A DNA stretch of 64,000 bases from a bacterium (GTDB lineage Bacteria; Planctomycetota; UBA1135; UBA2386). Of this stretch, positions 27,652-35,068 are shown one piece after another (the first letter of the stretch is position 1; every line of letters begins with the position of its first letter). The notes beneath the pieces were generated by a model. It made no database searches, had not been told where the DNA came from, and worked only from the letters and a program-made list of their open reading frames with translations. Position numbers and translations under genes: made by a program. The stretch lies in contig JAUILN010000012.1 in the NCBI GenBank assembly GCA_030432695.1, forward strand, positions 186,001 to 250,000, in the 5' to 3' direction.

Positions 27652-29355
27652 ATGACAGGCTCCCGGGACTCCGAGCTGTTCCAGCTCCTCGACGACCTGC
27701 GCGCCAAGCACGCTGGCCTGCTCGACGCCGAGACCGCGCTGCGCGCCTGGCTGCGCGCCGCGCGGCGTGCCTTCCCCGGCACCGAGGTCTGCCTCGCCAC
27801 CTGGTCGTACCGGACCGACGGCGAGCGCATCGCCAAGATCCGCCACCAGATCCCCGGCAGCGCCACTGACTGGGACCTCGAACTGCTCACCGGCGTGCTC
27901 GAGGACCGACGCACCGAACCACCCGATCAGGTCATCGTCGCCCCGGTGCGCCGCCGTCGCCGCCGCTGGGGCGTGATCGCGCTGCGCACCGTGGACGCCG
28001 CGGCGTTCCTGCGCGGCGACGGCCGGCTGCTGAACCGCCTGGCGCGCGCTCTCTCCGACGTGCTGCGCCGCATCGACGACACCAAGGCCCGCCTGATCCA
28101 CGAGCGGATCGAGCGCAAGATCTTCGAGCGCCTGCGCCCCAAGGACGTCTTCTACCAGATCCTCCACGGGCTGCGCTCGCTGACCCGCTACGACCACTCC
28201 TCGGCGCTGTGGATCCGCAGCGCCGACCACGAGTTCGAGGTCGTGGCCGAACAGGCCTCCTGGACCAAGACCAAGAGCCGGCGGATCGGGCTGAAGATCC
28301 AGCTCGAGCCCGAGATCCTGAGCACCTGCGAGCGCGGCCAGGTGCTGCGCTTCGAGCTCACTGCCGAAGGCTTCCGCTGCCGCAACTGCGAAGGCGCCGA
28401 CCAGCTCGCCGACGCGCTCACGACCCGCGCCGCGCGCAGCCCCGAGGCGCCGATCGAGCGCGAGCTGCTGGTGGCACCGCTGTGGATCCGCGGCCGCCTG
28501 CTCGGCCTGCTGCAGGTCGCCGCACGCACGATCAGCCGCCTGGGCGAACACGAGGCCGAGCTGCTGCGCCGGTTCCAGCTGCTCGCCGCGGTGGCGGTGG
28601 AGAACTCGCAGGCCACCGAGTCGCTGCGCCAGGACGTGCTGCGCGCCGAGCGCAAGCATGCGATGGCCAACGTGGCCCGCGGCATCAGCCACGACGTGAA
28701 CAACGCGCTCGGTGCGATCCTGCCGCTGGTCCAGCAGCTCGCGGCCGAGCTCGAAGACGACGACCTGGACGTCGAGCAGGCGATGCACGACCTGGAGAGC
28801 ATCGAGACCGCGGTGCTCACCTGCCGCCGGGTGTTCGCCGGACTGATCTCGTTCGCCCGCAGCCGCGAGCGGGGCGGCGCCCACGGCGACCTGCGCCGCG
28901 CCGCCCAGAACGCCCTGTCGATCTTGGAGAACAACGTCCGCCGCCAGCACATCGTCACGCGGATCGACATCCCTAGCGACCTCCCTCAGGTCCGCGGCGC
29001 CCAGCACGAGCTCGAGCAGTTGGTGTTCAACCTCGCGTCCAATGCCTGCGATGCGATGCCCACCGGCGGCCGGCTGGACATCAAGGCGCGCGTCGACGGG
29101 CCACGGGTCGACCTGCTGGTGGAAGACGACGGCGAGGGCATGGACGCCGAGGCGCTGCGCCGCTGCGCCGACGCCTTCTACACCACCCGCCCGCACGGCA
29201 ACGGTCTCGGCCTGTCGATCTGTCACTCGATCGTGCAGGACGTCCGCGGTCGGATCCGGATCGACAGCGAGCCGGGCAAAGGCACGCGCGTCCACGTGCA
29301 GCTCCCGGTATCCGCCGGTCCGGGTCCGCACGAAGCCACGCAGTCCGACGACTGA
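27652..29355 (+). CDS. Soluble GAF-domain sensor histidine kinase
   Basis: The 567-residue protein has two N-terminal GAF-like sensing segments (about residues 20-140 and 160-330), then a phosphoacceptor helix with GISHDVNNALGAIL and an HATPase domain with N box (FNLASNACDAMPTGG), G1 (DDGEGMD) and G2 (FYTTRPHGNGLGLSI). No transmembrane segments are seen, so it senses a cytoplasmic cue. The receiver/phosphatase gene starts 17 bases later, making the pair a likely two-component unit. An upstream in-frame extension exists but has no conserved content, so the ATG at 27652 was preferred. Confidence 0.85.
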   Translation: MTGSRDSELFQLLDDLRAKHAGLLDAETALRAWLRAARRAFPGTEVCLATWSYRTDGERIAKIRHQIPGSATDWDLELLTGVLEDRRTEPPDQVIVAPVRRRRRRWGVIALRTVDAAAFLRGDGRLLNRLARALSDVLRRIDDTKARLIHERIERKIFERLRPKDVFYQILHGLRSLTRYDHSSALWIRSADHEFEVVAEQASWTKTKSRRIGLKIQLEPEILSTCERGQVLRFELTAEGFRCRNCEGADQLADALTTRAARSPEAPIERELLVAPLWIRGRLLGLLQVAARTISRLGEHEAELLRRFQLLAAVAVENSQATESLRQDVLRAERKHAMANVARGISHDVNNALGAILPLVQQLAAELEDDDLDVEQAMHDLESIETAVLTCRRVFAGLISFARSRERGGAHGDLRRAAQNALSILENNVRRQHIVTRIDIPSDLPQVRGAQHELEQLVFNLASNACDAMPTGGRLDIKARVDGPRVDLLVEDDGEGMDAEALRRCADAFYTTRPHGNGLGLSICHSIVQDVRGRIRIDSEPGKGTRVHVQLPVSAGPGPHEATQSDD

Positions 29356-29372
29356 CCCGCTACGCTGCCGAC

Positions 29373-30530
29373 GTGCCCTCGAACCCCCAGCCCTACCACC
29401 GCCCCGACCGTCCGCGGGTGCTCGTCGTCGACGACGAGACCGGCCTCCGGCATGCCTGCGAGAGGGTGCTCGCACAGCACGCCGAGGTGGTCGCGGTCGG
29501 TGACGGCGAAGGCGCCCGCGCCGCCTGCGCCGAAGCGCCGTTCGACCTGGCGCTGGTCGACGTCCGCCTGCCGGACACCGATGGCTTCGCGCTGATGGCC
29601 GAGCTGCAGGCCGCCTCTCCGCGCCTCGACGTGGTGGTGATGACCGCCAGCGTGCACGACATGGACCGCAAGCTGCTGCGGTCGCTGCGCGAGCACGCCT
29701 TCCTGTTCCTGCCCAAGCCGTTCGGCCGCGAGCTGCTGCTGACGGTCTTCGATCGCTGGCGCGAGATGCGCGAGCTGACCGCGCGCGAGGCCGCACACCG
29801 CGAGCGCGTCGATCGCGAACTCCGCGAGGCGCGCAGCTACCAGGCCGCCTTGCTGCCACCGCGCGCGGCGCTGCTCGATGGCCTGGCGATCCACGCCTGG
29901 CTCCAGTCCTGCGAAGAACTCAGCGGCGACCTGTACGACTACACGTCGACCGCCGACGAGCGGCACATCGCGCTGATGGTCGCCGACGTCGCCGGCCACG
30001 GAGTCGGTGCGGCGATGCTGTCGGGCCTGCTGAAGGGTGCATTCCGCGATGCCCGCGAACGCGACTTCGAGCCACTCGCGGTGATCGAGTACGTCCAGGA
30101 TGCACTGCTGCTGGCCGGCGGCGACGAGCGCTTCGTGACCCTCGCGGTGGCCCGCATCACGCCCGGCACCGGCATCCTCCGCTACGCCAGCGCCGGCCAC
30201 GCCGACTCGCTGTTGCGTCGCGACGGCGGCGAGATCGAGATCCTGCCGGAGACCGGCCCCCTGCTACACGCCGACTTCCGCGGCGCCGGCTGGAGCGAGG
30301 TCGAGCGGACGATCGCGCCCGACGACCAGCTCCTGATGCTCACCGACGGCATCGAGGAGACCCCGAACGACGGCGGCGAACGGTTCGGCTCCGCGCGCCT
30401 GCAGGCTGCCTTTCGCCAGGGCACCCGCGGCCTACCGCTGCTCGCCGGCATCGCCGACGCGGTCGATCGGCACCGCGGCGGCCGCCCCGCCGACGACGAC
30501 CACACGATGCTGCTGGCGCGGATCGTGTGA
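29373..30530 (+). CDS. Response regulator with SpoIIE/PP2C-type phosphatase output
   Basis: The 385-residue product starts at GTG. It has an N-terminal receiver domain (VLVVDDE and the phosphoacceptor Asp in LALVDVRLPDTDG), then a coiled linker (TAREAAHRERVDRELREA) and a PP2C-like SpoIIE/RsbU domain with metal-binding Asp residues in SGDLYDY, VADVAGHGVG, MLTDGIEE and DDDHTMLL. Receiver plus RsbU-type proteins dephosphorylate anti-sigma-antagonist proteins in partner-switching systems. No anti-sigma or STAS gene is adjacent, so the target is unknown. It is likely controlled by the kinase encoded just upstream. Confidence 0.88.
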   Translation: MPSNPQPYHRPDRPRVLVVDDETGLRHACERVLAQHAEVVAVGDGEGARAACAEAPFDLALVDVRLPDTDGFALMAELQAASPRLDVVVMTASVHDMDRKLLRSLREHAFLFLPKPFGRELLLTVFDRWREMRELTAREAAHRERVDRELREARSYQAALLPPRAALLDGLAIHAWLQSCEELSGDLYDYTSTADERHIALMVADVAGHGVGAAMLSGLLKGAFRDARERDFEPLAVIEYVQDALLLAGGDERFVTLAVARITPGTGILRYASAGHADSLLRRDGGEIEILPETGPLLHADFRGAGWSEVERTIAPDDQLLMLTDGIEETPNDGGERFGSARLQAAFRQGTRGLPLLAGIADAVDRHRGGRPADDDHTMLLARIV

Positions 30531-30550
30531 GGGAGGGTCGACACCGACGG

Positions 30551-32524
30551 TCAGCGCGGCCCGAGCAGTACGTCGCCGACATCGAGCGGCACGTCGAGCG
30601 CCACACCGGGTTCCGCACCCGCTCCTTCCCCGGCATCGACCGGCCACTCGACCTCGAACGCCGCCTGCAGCCCCAGGCCGGAGACCGTGAACCCGACGCG
30701 CCGCCCCCGCGTGGGGAGCATCCGAAGTCGGAAGCGGCCGTCGGCACCGGTCTCCGCGGAGCGCACGCGGTTGCGATCGTCGAGCATCGAGTCGAGGCTG
30801 TGTTCCATCCCACGCAGCTCACCGGGAGCCCGCAGACTCTGCGAGGTCCGGACATCCACGTCGGCACCGGCTACCGGGTCGCCGGAACGGTCGACGACCC
30901 GCCCCACGATCTCGAAGTAGGGTTCGAGCTGCACGACGAGGTCGTCGTGATCGGCGATCAGCCCCCGGCAACCCACGGTCGGATGGGTCACGAGCAGCAG
31001 ACGGCGCGCCTCCCGCGTGACGCGGAGCTGCGCTCGGCCTCGACCATCGGTCCACGCATGCGGCTGCTCCGAGCGCGAGCCGCTGTTGGTCAGCACGCTG
31101 TCGATCCTTGCGCCGCGCACCGGTCGGCCCTCGTCGTCCAGTACCGTCACGCCGATCGCGCGCAGTCGCTCGAGATCGACCGCACCGAGGCGCCGGTGGT
31201 CCTTCGGGTCGACGTTGGCCGCGAGCGGCGCCAGCCAGTCGGGACGCGGTGGATCGTTCTCGGCTGCCCCGAGCCGCCAGGTCGGCGGCGGGACGACGAA
31301 CAACCCGGTCTGGTGGTAGGACGCTGCGGCGTCGGCGAACTCGAACCGTCCTGTGGCGTCGGTTCTCGCGAGCAGCCCGGGACCGGTCCAGACCGAGATC
31401 CCGTCCTCACCCTGACGCTCGAACCAGGTTCGTAGATAGACGACCGCACCGGCCATGGGCTCGCGCGACTCGTCACGCACGACGCCGTGGATCGGCTGGG
31501 CCGCGGGCAGCGGAACGACGAGTTCCCGCAATGCCTCGTCGTCCAGCACGGCTCCCGCGACGTACGGCCGACCTCGCATCCAACCGGCATGGACCGTGGC
31601 TCGGCCGGTTGCGAGGACCACGAGCTGGACGTTCACGAACCGATCATCAGCCCCACCACGCGTCGGTACCTGGACCGAGAGCCGCCCGTCGGCATCGGTC
31701 ACCCCGAGGGTGCGCCACGCCGACCGGTCGAGCGAGTCGTCCGCACCGAACGTGCGCAGGGGATGGGAGTGCGACACCGAGCGGACGCGGACCGTCGCGC
31801 CGGCGATCGGTGCCCTGGCGGCCGGTGCACTGGCGGCCGCCGCGACCACCCGCAGACGTCGCTCCATCGGCGGCGGCATCGAGACGGTAGTCGGAACGGC
31901 CTGGCCGTCCGGGCCGCGCTCCGGACTACCGATCCGGATCGCGTACAGCACCTCGCCGTTGGCGGTGAGGATCTCGAGCCCACCGCGGTTGCCCGGCAGC
32001 GGCGGCGACACCAGCAAGCCCGTCGGATCGGCGGAGACCGGCAACGCGATGGGATGGCCGAGGTAGGGCACGATGCGGTAGCGGAAGGGTCCGAGTCCGG
32101 CCCAGGCGTCGAGGCCCTCGATGCGGATTCGCATCGGCATCGGACCGTGGTCGATCGTGGGTTCCTCGAACTCGGTGTACGAGCCGGCCACGAGGTCCTC
32201 CTGCTGCAGGGTCCCGTGCTGCTGCCCCGCCGCGTCGGTCCAGAAGGCGTAGCCCGAGTAGCCCCTGCCCTCCTGCACCTCGACGCGGAACCGACCATCC
32301 TCGCCGGTCCGCACCCGCAGCACCTCGTCACCCGGCAGGTCGAGCTCGTCGGCCCCCACGGCGAACGGCAGGACTCGATGCACGAGCAGGACTTCGGCCG
32401 ACGCGACGTGTTCGCCCTCCCCATCGAGCACCCGACCGACCAGCGCCGCTCGCGACTGCGCGACGACGAGGTCCGCGCAGGCGCCGCAGAGCACGGAGAA
32501 CATCACCTTTCCCAGGATGCGCAT
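30551..32524 (-). CDS. Secreted protein with carboxypeptidase-regulatory-like domains (paralogue 1)
   Basis: The 657-residue product starts at MRILGKVMFS with a signal sequence. Repeated CarboxypepD_reg/transthyretin-like beta modules can be picked out by LVGRVLDGEGEHVASAEVLL, IHGVVRDESREPMAGAVVYL and VGRVVDRSGDPVAGADV, each followed by TD-A-GRF type turns (DATGRFEF). Such proteins are usually surface-exposed and non-catalytic. It is a clear paralogue of the proteins at 35069 and 37080 (shared GPFRYRI/GPFGYRV/GPFHFRV and PPLPGNRG motifs). The lower-GC island at 33.0-35.05 kb and a gene remnant now separate it from them. Confidence 0.75.
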   Translation of the reverse strand: MRILGKVMFSVLCGACADLVVAQSRAALVGRVLDGEGEHVASAEVLLVHRVLPFAVGADELDLPGDEVLRVRTGEDGRFRVEVQEGRGYSGYAFWTDAAGQQHGTLQQEDLVAGSYTEFEEPTIDHGPMPMRIRIEGLDAWAGLGPFRYRIVPYLGHPIALPVSADPTGLLVSPPLPGNRGGLEILTANGEVLYAIRIGSPERGPDGQAVPTTVSMPPPMERRLRVVAAAASAPAARAPIAGATVRVRSVSHSHPLRTFGADDSLDRSAWRTLGVTDADGRLSVQVPTRGGADDRFVNVQLVVLATGRATVHAGWMRGRPYVAGAVLDDEALRELVVPLPAAQPIHGVVRDESREPMAGAVVYLRTWFERQGEDGISVWTGPGLLARTDATGRFEFADAAASYHQTGLFVVPPPTWRLGAAENDPPRPDWLAPLAANVDPKDHRRLGAVDLERLRAIGVTVLDDEGRPVRGARIDSVLTNSGSRSEQPHAWTDGRGRAQLRVTREARRLLLVTHPTVGCRGLIADHDDLVVQLEPYFEIVGRVVDRSGDPVAGADVDVRTSQSLRAPGELRGMEHSLDSMLDDRNRVRSAETGADGRFRLRMLPTRGRRVGFTVSGLGLQAAFEVEWPVDAGEGAGAEPGVALDVPLDVGDVLLGPR

Positions 32525-32572
32525 GCCCCCGACTACACCGAGCCCGCCTCGCACCGTCGAGCCCTGCGGCGG

Positions 32573-32981
32573 TCAGCGCACCGACCGCACGCGTCGCAGT
32601 GACCGCGCCGGATCGTGGTGCGCGCCGTGCCCGTAGAACCCCGGCTGCTGCGCCGTGTCCCCACGCAGCCGCAGCGCCAGGCGACAGCCTGCCAGCCCCG
32701 ACGCAGACTCGCCCCAGACGAACTCCGCAACCAGCACTCGGTCGGTCGCGGCGTCGACGGTGAGTGCGCGTAGTCGGTGGGCAGACCGTCCAGTTCGCCG
32801 AGAGGACCGCTGACGGTCGCCACGAAGCGTTCGACGCCGCGGACCACCAGAGTGCCCTCGGGCGTCAGACCGCTCGGTCCGATCAGGCGAGCCTCGTAGC
32901 GCAGGTCTTGGTCGATGCGGGCCGCGTCGACGATCCGGCGGGCGCGGGCCTGCAATACGCCGTCGCTGCGGAGTTCCTGGC
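32573..32981 (-). pseudogene. 5'-truncated, frameshifted gene remnant
   Basis: Reverse-strand coding sequence enters from the palindrome at 32982 without a start codon and reads LQARARRIVDAARIDQDLR, then VERFVATVSGPLGELDGL as far as TDYA. It continues one base out of frame as LTVDAATDRVLVAEFVWG to a stop at 32573. Restoring one base near 32770 would join the two parts. Protein-like composition on both sides of the shift supports a real former gene. The family is not recognised. The missing 5' part is not found on the far side of the island. Confidence 0.55.
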
Positions 32982-33012
32982 GTCGTAGTCGATGTCAGGC
33001 ACGAACTACGAC
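32982..33012. repeat. REP-like palindrome, left outer copy
   Basis: GTCGTAGT and ACTACGAC form perfect 8-bp arms about a degenerate core (GATGTCAGGCAC). It is nearly the same sequence, in the same orientation, as the copy at 35019-35051. Confidence 0.7.
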
Positions 33013-33023
33013 AGACTTCGAGT

Positions 33024-33056
33024 CGCGGTGGGTGCCCGGCACCGACCACCACCGCG
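33024..33056. repeat. REP-like palindrome, left inner copy
   Basis: Arms CGCGGTGG and CCACCGCG flank the self-complementary core GGTGCCCGGCACC (33031-33043). The arms differ from those of the neighbouring copy but the core and 33-base length match the family. Confidence 0.7.
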
Positions 33057-33200
33057 GGTCACGAAGTGACGGGCCCCGGATGCTCGCCCTGACCTCGGAC
33101 CGCTTATATCCGCGCCCGATCGGAAGCGACGCCCAGACACGTGCCGCCAGCGGACCTCGACACCCGGACCCGGCACTGGCTAACCTGCGCTCCTACTCCC

Positions 33201-33575
33201 ATGGACGTCATCTACGAAGGACACGCGCTCCACAAGCGGTACCCATGGTTCGGAAAGCCCCCAGCGTACCGAAGCGACAAGTCCGAGTGCCCGCCCGGCG
33301 TGCGCCCCGAACACGCGCGTACGGTCCTCAGGGACGCCATCGCCGAGGCGATCATCTCGGGTGTGCATTCGATGACTCGAACGGGCGATTACCCGAAGTA
33401 CGTGTGGGGACGCTGTGAGTTCGACACGACCGACGGTCGAATGATCACCGTGGTCTGGGAAGCGTGCAGCAGCAGCCCCGTCCTGCCGATGTATCACGCG
33501 TATCCCATCCAACTCGATCGACACAGTGACACCATGCCCGACGCGGTGGAGGAGATGCTGTGGCCGGACGCCTGA
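33201..33575 (+). CDS. Small protein of unknown function, first gene of the island pair
   Basis: The 124-residue protein starts at ATG 33201 (MDVIYEGHALHKRYPWFGKP). I cannot name a family. The pattern TGDYPKYVWGRCEF, then VVWEACSSSPVLPMYHAYPI ending in EEMLWPDA, resembles small compact proteins often found beside ImmA-like genes in accessory DNA. Its last 16 bases overlap the GTG start of the next gene in another frame, which implies co-translation. A GTG at 33141 would give a 20-residue longer form. A toxin or effector role is only a guess from context. Confidence 0.6.
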   Translation: MDVIYEGHALHKRYPWFGKPPAYRSDKSECPPGVRPEHARTVLRDAIAEAIISGVHSMTRTGDYPKYVWGRCEFDTTDGRMITVVWEACSSSPVLPMYHAYPIQLDRHSDTMPDAVEEMLWPDA

Positions 33576-34936
33576 GCATTGGATGGGATCCTCTGGATCC
33601 TGCCGGAATCGAAGACACCGCGATCGCCGCGACCTGGGCCTCACTGAGGATCGATGTCGAAGGAGTCGCGGCGCTGGAAGGCACAACCTCGCAGTGCTTG
33701 ACCTACGTCTTGGATCGACATGCCAAGTGGGTCAGACGCGAGGTCTATGTGTCCGTGCTTCCCCTGGCGGAGTGGATCGCGCGATGTTGGCACTCGTTGT
33801 TCTCGTCTCAGATCTCGCGGCCGCCGAACTCTGCACCACGACGAGAACGACGGACCTGGCAACGAACCCACTGCTGGACCTTCTGCGGCGAAGGCACAGC
33901 GATCCCGAATGTCGAATTCGCACGGCTCGACGAGGACTACTTCGAGTGCTCCTGGGAGGGCTCAAGAGGCGACGAGCGCGATGAGTACGAACGCGTCCTT
34001 TTCCTGTCACGAGGGAAGCTCCTCATCTCCGCAAGAGACCTCGAGCACGAACTATCCGGCTTCGTGGAGTCGGTCCTTGCGCGCCTGGATGCGGTCGACC
34101 CTGCGAATCCGAGGGCCGCGGAACTCAGAGAACTCTGGGGCACTGCACGGGACGGGACTCACCCGAACTACGAGCACGTGAGGCTCTGCGCGCGCCTCGG
34201 ATTGCACTGGTACGGGCTGACGGACCAAGAGCGGCAACAGGTCTCTTCACAATTAGGTCGGATAACCGATCCCATCTCCTGGGCGGGAATCGAATCGTCG
34301 CGACTGGAAGGTCTGGAGGACCTTCTCGGCGAGACCGCCCGCCTGTGGGAGCTTTGTGAACGGTCGCCACCGATAACCGAGGAGTGGCGAGACCTACGAC
34401 GATCGTTGGCCGGAAGGGATCGAAAGCGGGGCGAGTCTCGCCTGCCATGGGATCGCGGCTGGGCTGCTGCCCACGCGTTGCGAGATCAGCAACGACGCTC
34501 CCACCGACAACCCTGGACCGAACTGGACCTGAACGGAGACGTCGCATTCGAGCCCCTGGAGTCGGATGCTATTCCTGGGAGAGCAGTCATCGGATGGTCA
34601 TCAGGCCGACGCCCCCTCGTCGCCGCGCCAGCGGGTGCAAGCCGTCACAAGTCACGATTCGCACGCACGCGAGATCTGTACCCGCTCCTCTTCTCGGGAG
34701 ACTCCGGAGTCGACTTCGGTTGCGTGCTGTCGCAGCGAATCGCCGGACTCATGCCCGTCGCCAATGCCTTCGCTACCGAACTCCTGGCACCGATTGCCCA
34801 GGTACGCGAGCTGGTCGCATCTCGGAAGAGGCTGGCGAACGAGGAGGTCGCAGAACTCGCGGAGCAGCTCGATGCGCCGGAGTACTGTGTTCGTCACCAG
34901 CTCGAAAACCACGAGGTCGCAGAGGTTTCGGACTAG
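33560..34936 (+). CDS. ImmA/IrrE-like protein without the HExxH motif, second gene of the island pair
   Basis: The 458-residue product starts at GTG within the upstream gene. The N-terminal third has VLPLAEWIARCWHSL followed by acidic, aromatic strands (DEDYFECSW). The C-terminal part resembles the end of ImmA/IrrE metallopeptidase domains: PVANAFATELLAPIAQVREL, then LAEQLDAPEYCVRHQLEN. Where ImmA proteins have HExxH, the sequence reads FARTRDLYPLLF, so all three zinc-site residues are replaced. It may be a regulatory or partner protein rather than a peptidase. Lower GC and island location suggest horizontal acquisition. Confidence 0.65.
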   Translation: MAGRLSIGWDPLDPAGIEDTAIAATWASLRIDVEGVAALEGTTSQCLTYVLDRHAKWVRREVYVSVLPLAEWIARCWHSLFSSQISRPPNSAPRRERRTWQRTHCWTFCGEGTAIPNVEFARLDEDYFECSWEGSRGDERDEYERVLFLSRGKLLISARDLEHELSGFVESVLARLDAVDPANPRAAELRELWGTARDGTHPNYEHVRLCARLGLHWYGLTDQERQQVSSQLGRITDPISWAGIESSRLEGLEDLLGETARLWELCERSPPITEEWRDLRRSLAGRDRKRGESRLPWDRGWAAAHALRDQQRRSHRQPWTELDLNGDVAFEPLESDAIPGRAVIGWSSGRRPLVAAPAGASRHKSRFARTRDLYPLLFSGDSGVDFGCVLSQRIAGLMPVANAFATELLAPIAQVRELVASRKRLANEEVAELAEQLDAPEYCVRHQLENHEVAEVSD

Positions 34937-34963
34937 AGCCCACTGGGAATGCCCCAGTTCCCG

Positions 34964-34996
34964 TGTCGCGGAGGGTGCCTGACACCGGCCACGACA
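34964..34996. repeat. REP-like palindrome, right inner copy
   Basis: TGTCG and CGACA are the outer arms; the core GGTGCCTGACACC has one mismatch to the family core. Length is 33 bases, as for the copies at 33024 and 35019. It lies 27 bases after the stop of the ImmA-like gene. Confidence 0.65.
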
Positions 34997-35018
34997 TGGC
35001 GCACCCTGCCGCAGCTTC

Positions 35019-35051
35019 TGTCGTAGTCGGTGCCAGGCACCAACTACGACA
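35019..35051. repeat. REP-like palindrome, right outer copy
   Basis: TGTCGTAGT and ACTACGACA form perfect 9-bp arms around the self-complementary core GGTGCCAGGCACC. It ends 17 bases from the stop of the reverse-strand gene at 35069, so it could also form a transcription-end hairpin. Confidence 0.75.
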
Positions 35052-35068
35052 GATTCCGGCGGGGGCGC

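Larger units (their letters stand above)
32982..35051. other. Lower-GC island bracketed by paired REP-like palindromes
   Basis: About 2 kb holding two overlapping forward genes sits inside a reverse-strand block of secreted-protein genes. Its codon use is visibly less GC-biased than its neighbours. Two palindromes lie at each border; the outer ones (32982 and 35019) are near-identical direct copies. This suggests acquisition of the gene pair as a unit. No transposase or integrase gene is present. Confidence 0.55.

Noticed and set aside
32573-33052. A complete reverse-strand gene of about 159 codons
   Set aside because: Only its second half has protein-like composition; the first half is out of frame with the real coding remnant, which fits a frameshifted pseudogene.
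34600-34800. HExxH zinc motif in the ImmA-like protein
   Set aside because: The corresponding segment reads RDLYP; no HExxH occurs elsewhere in the protein.
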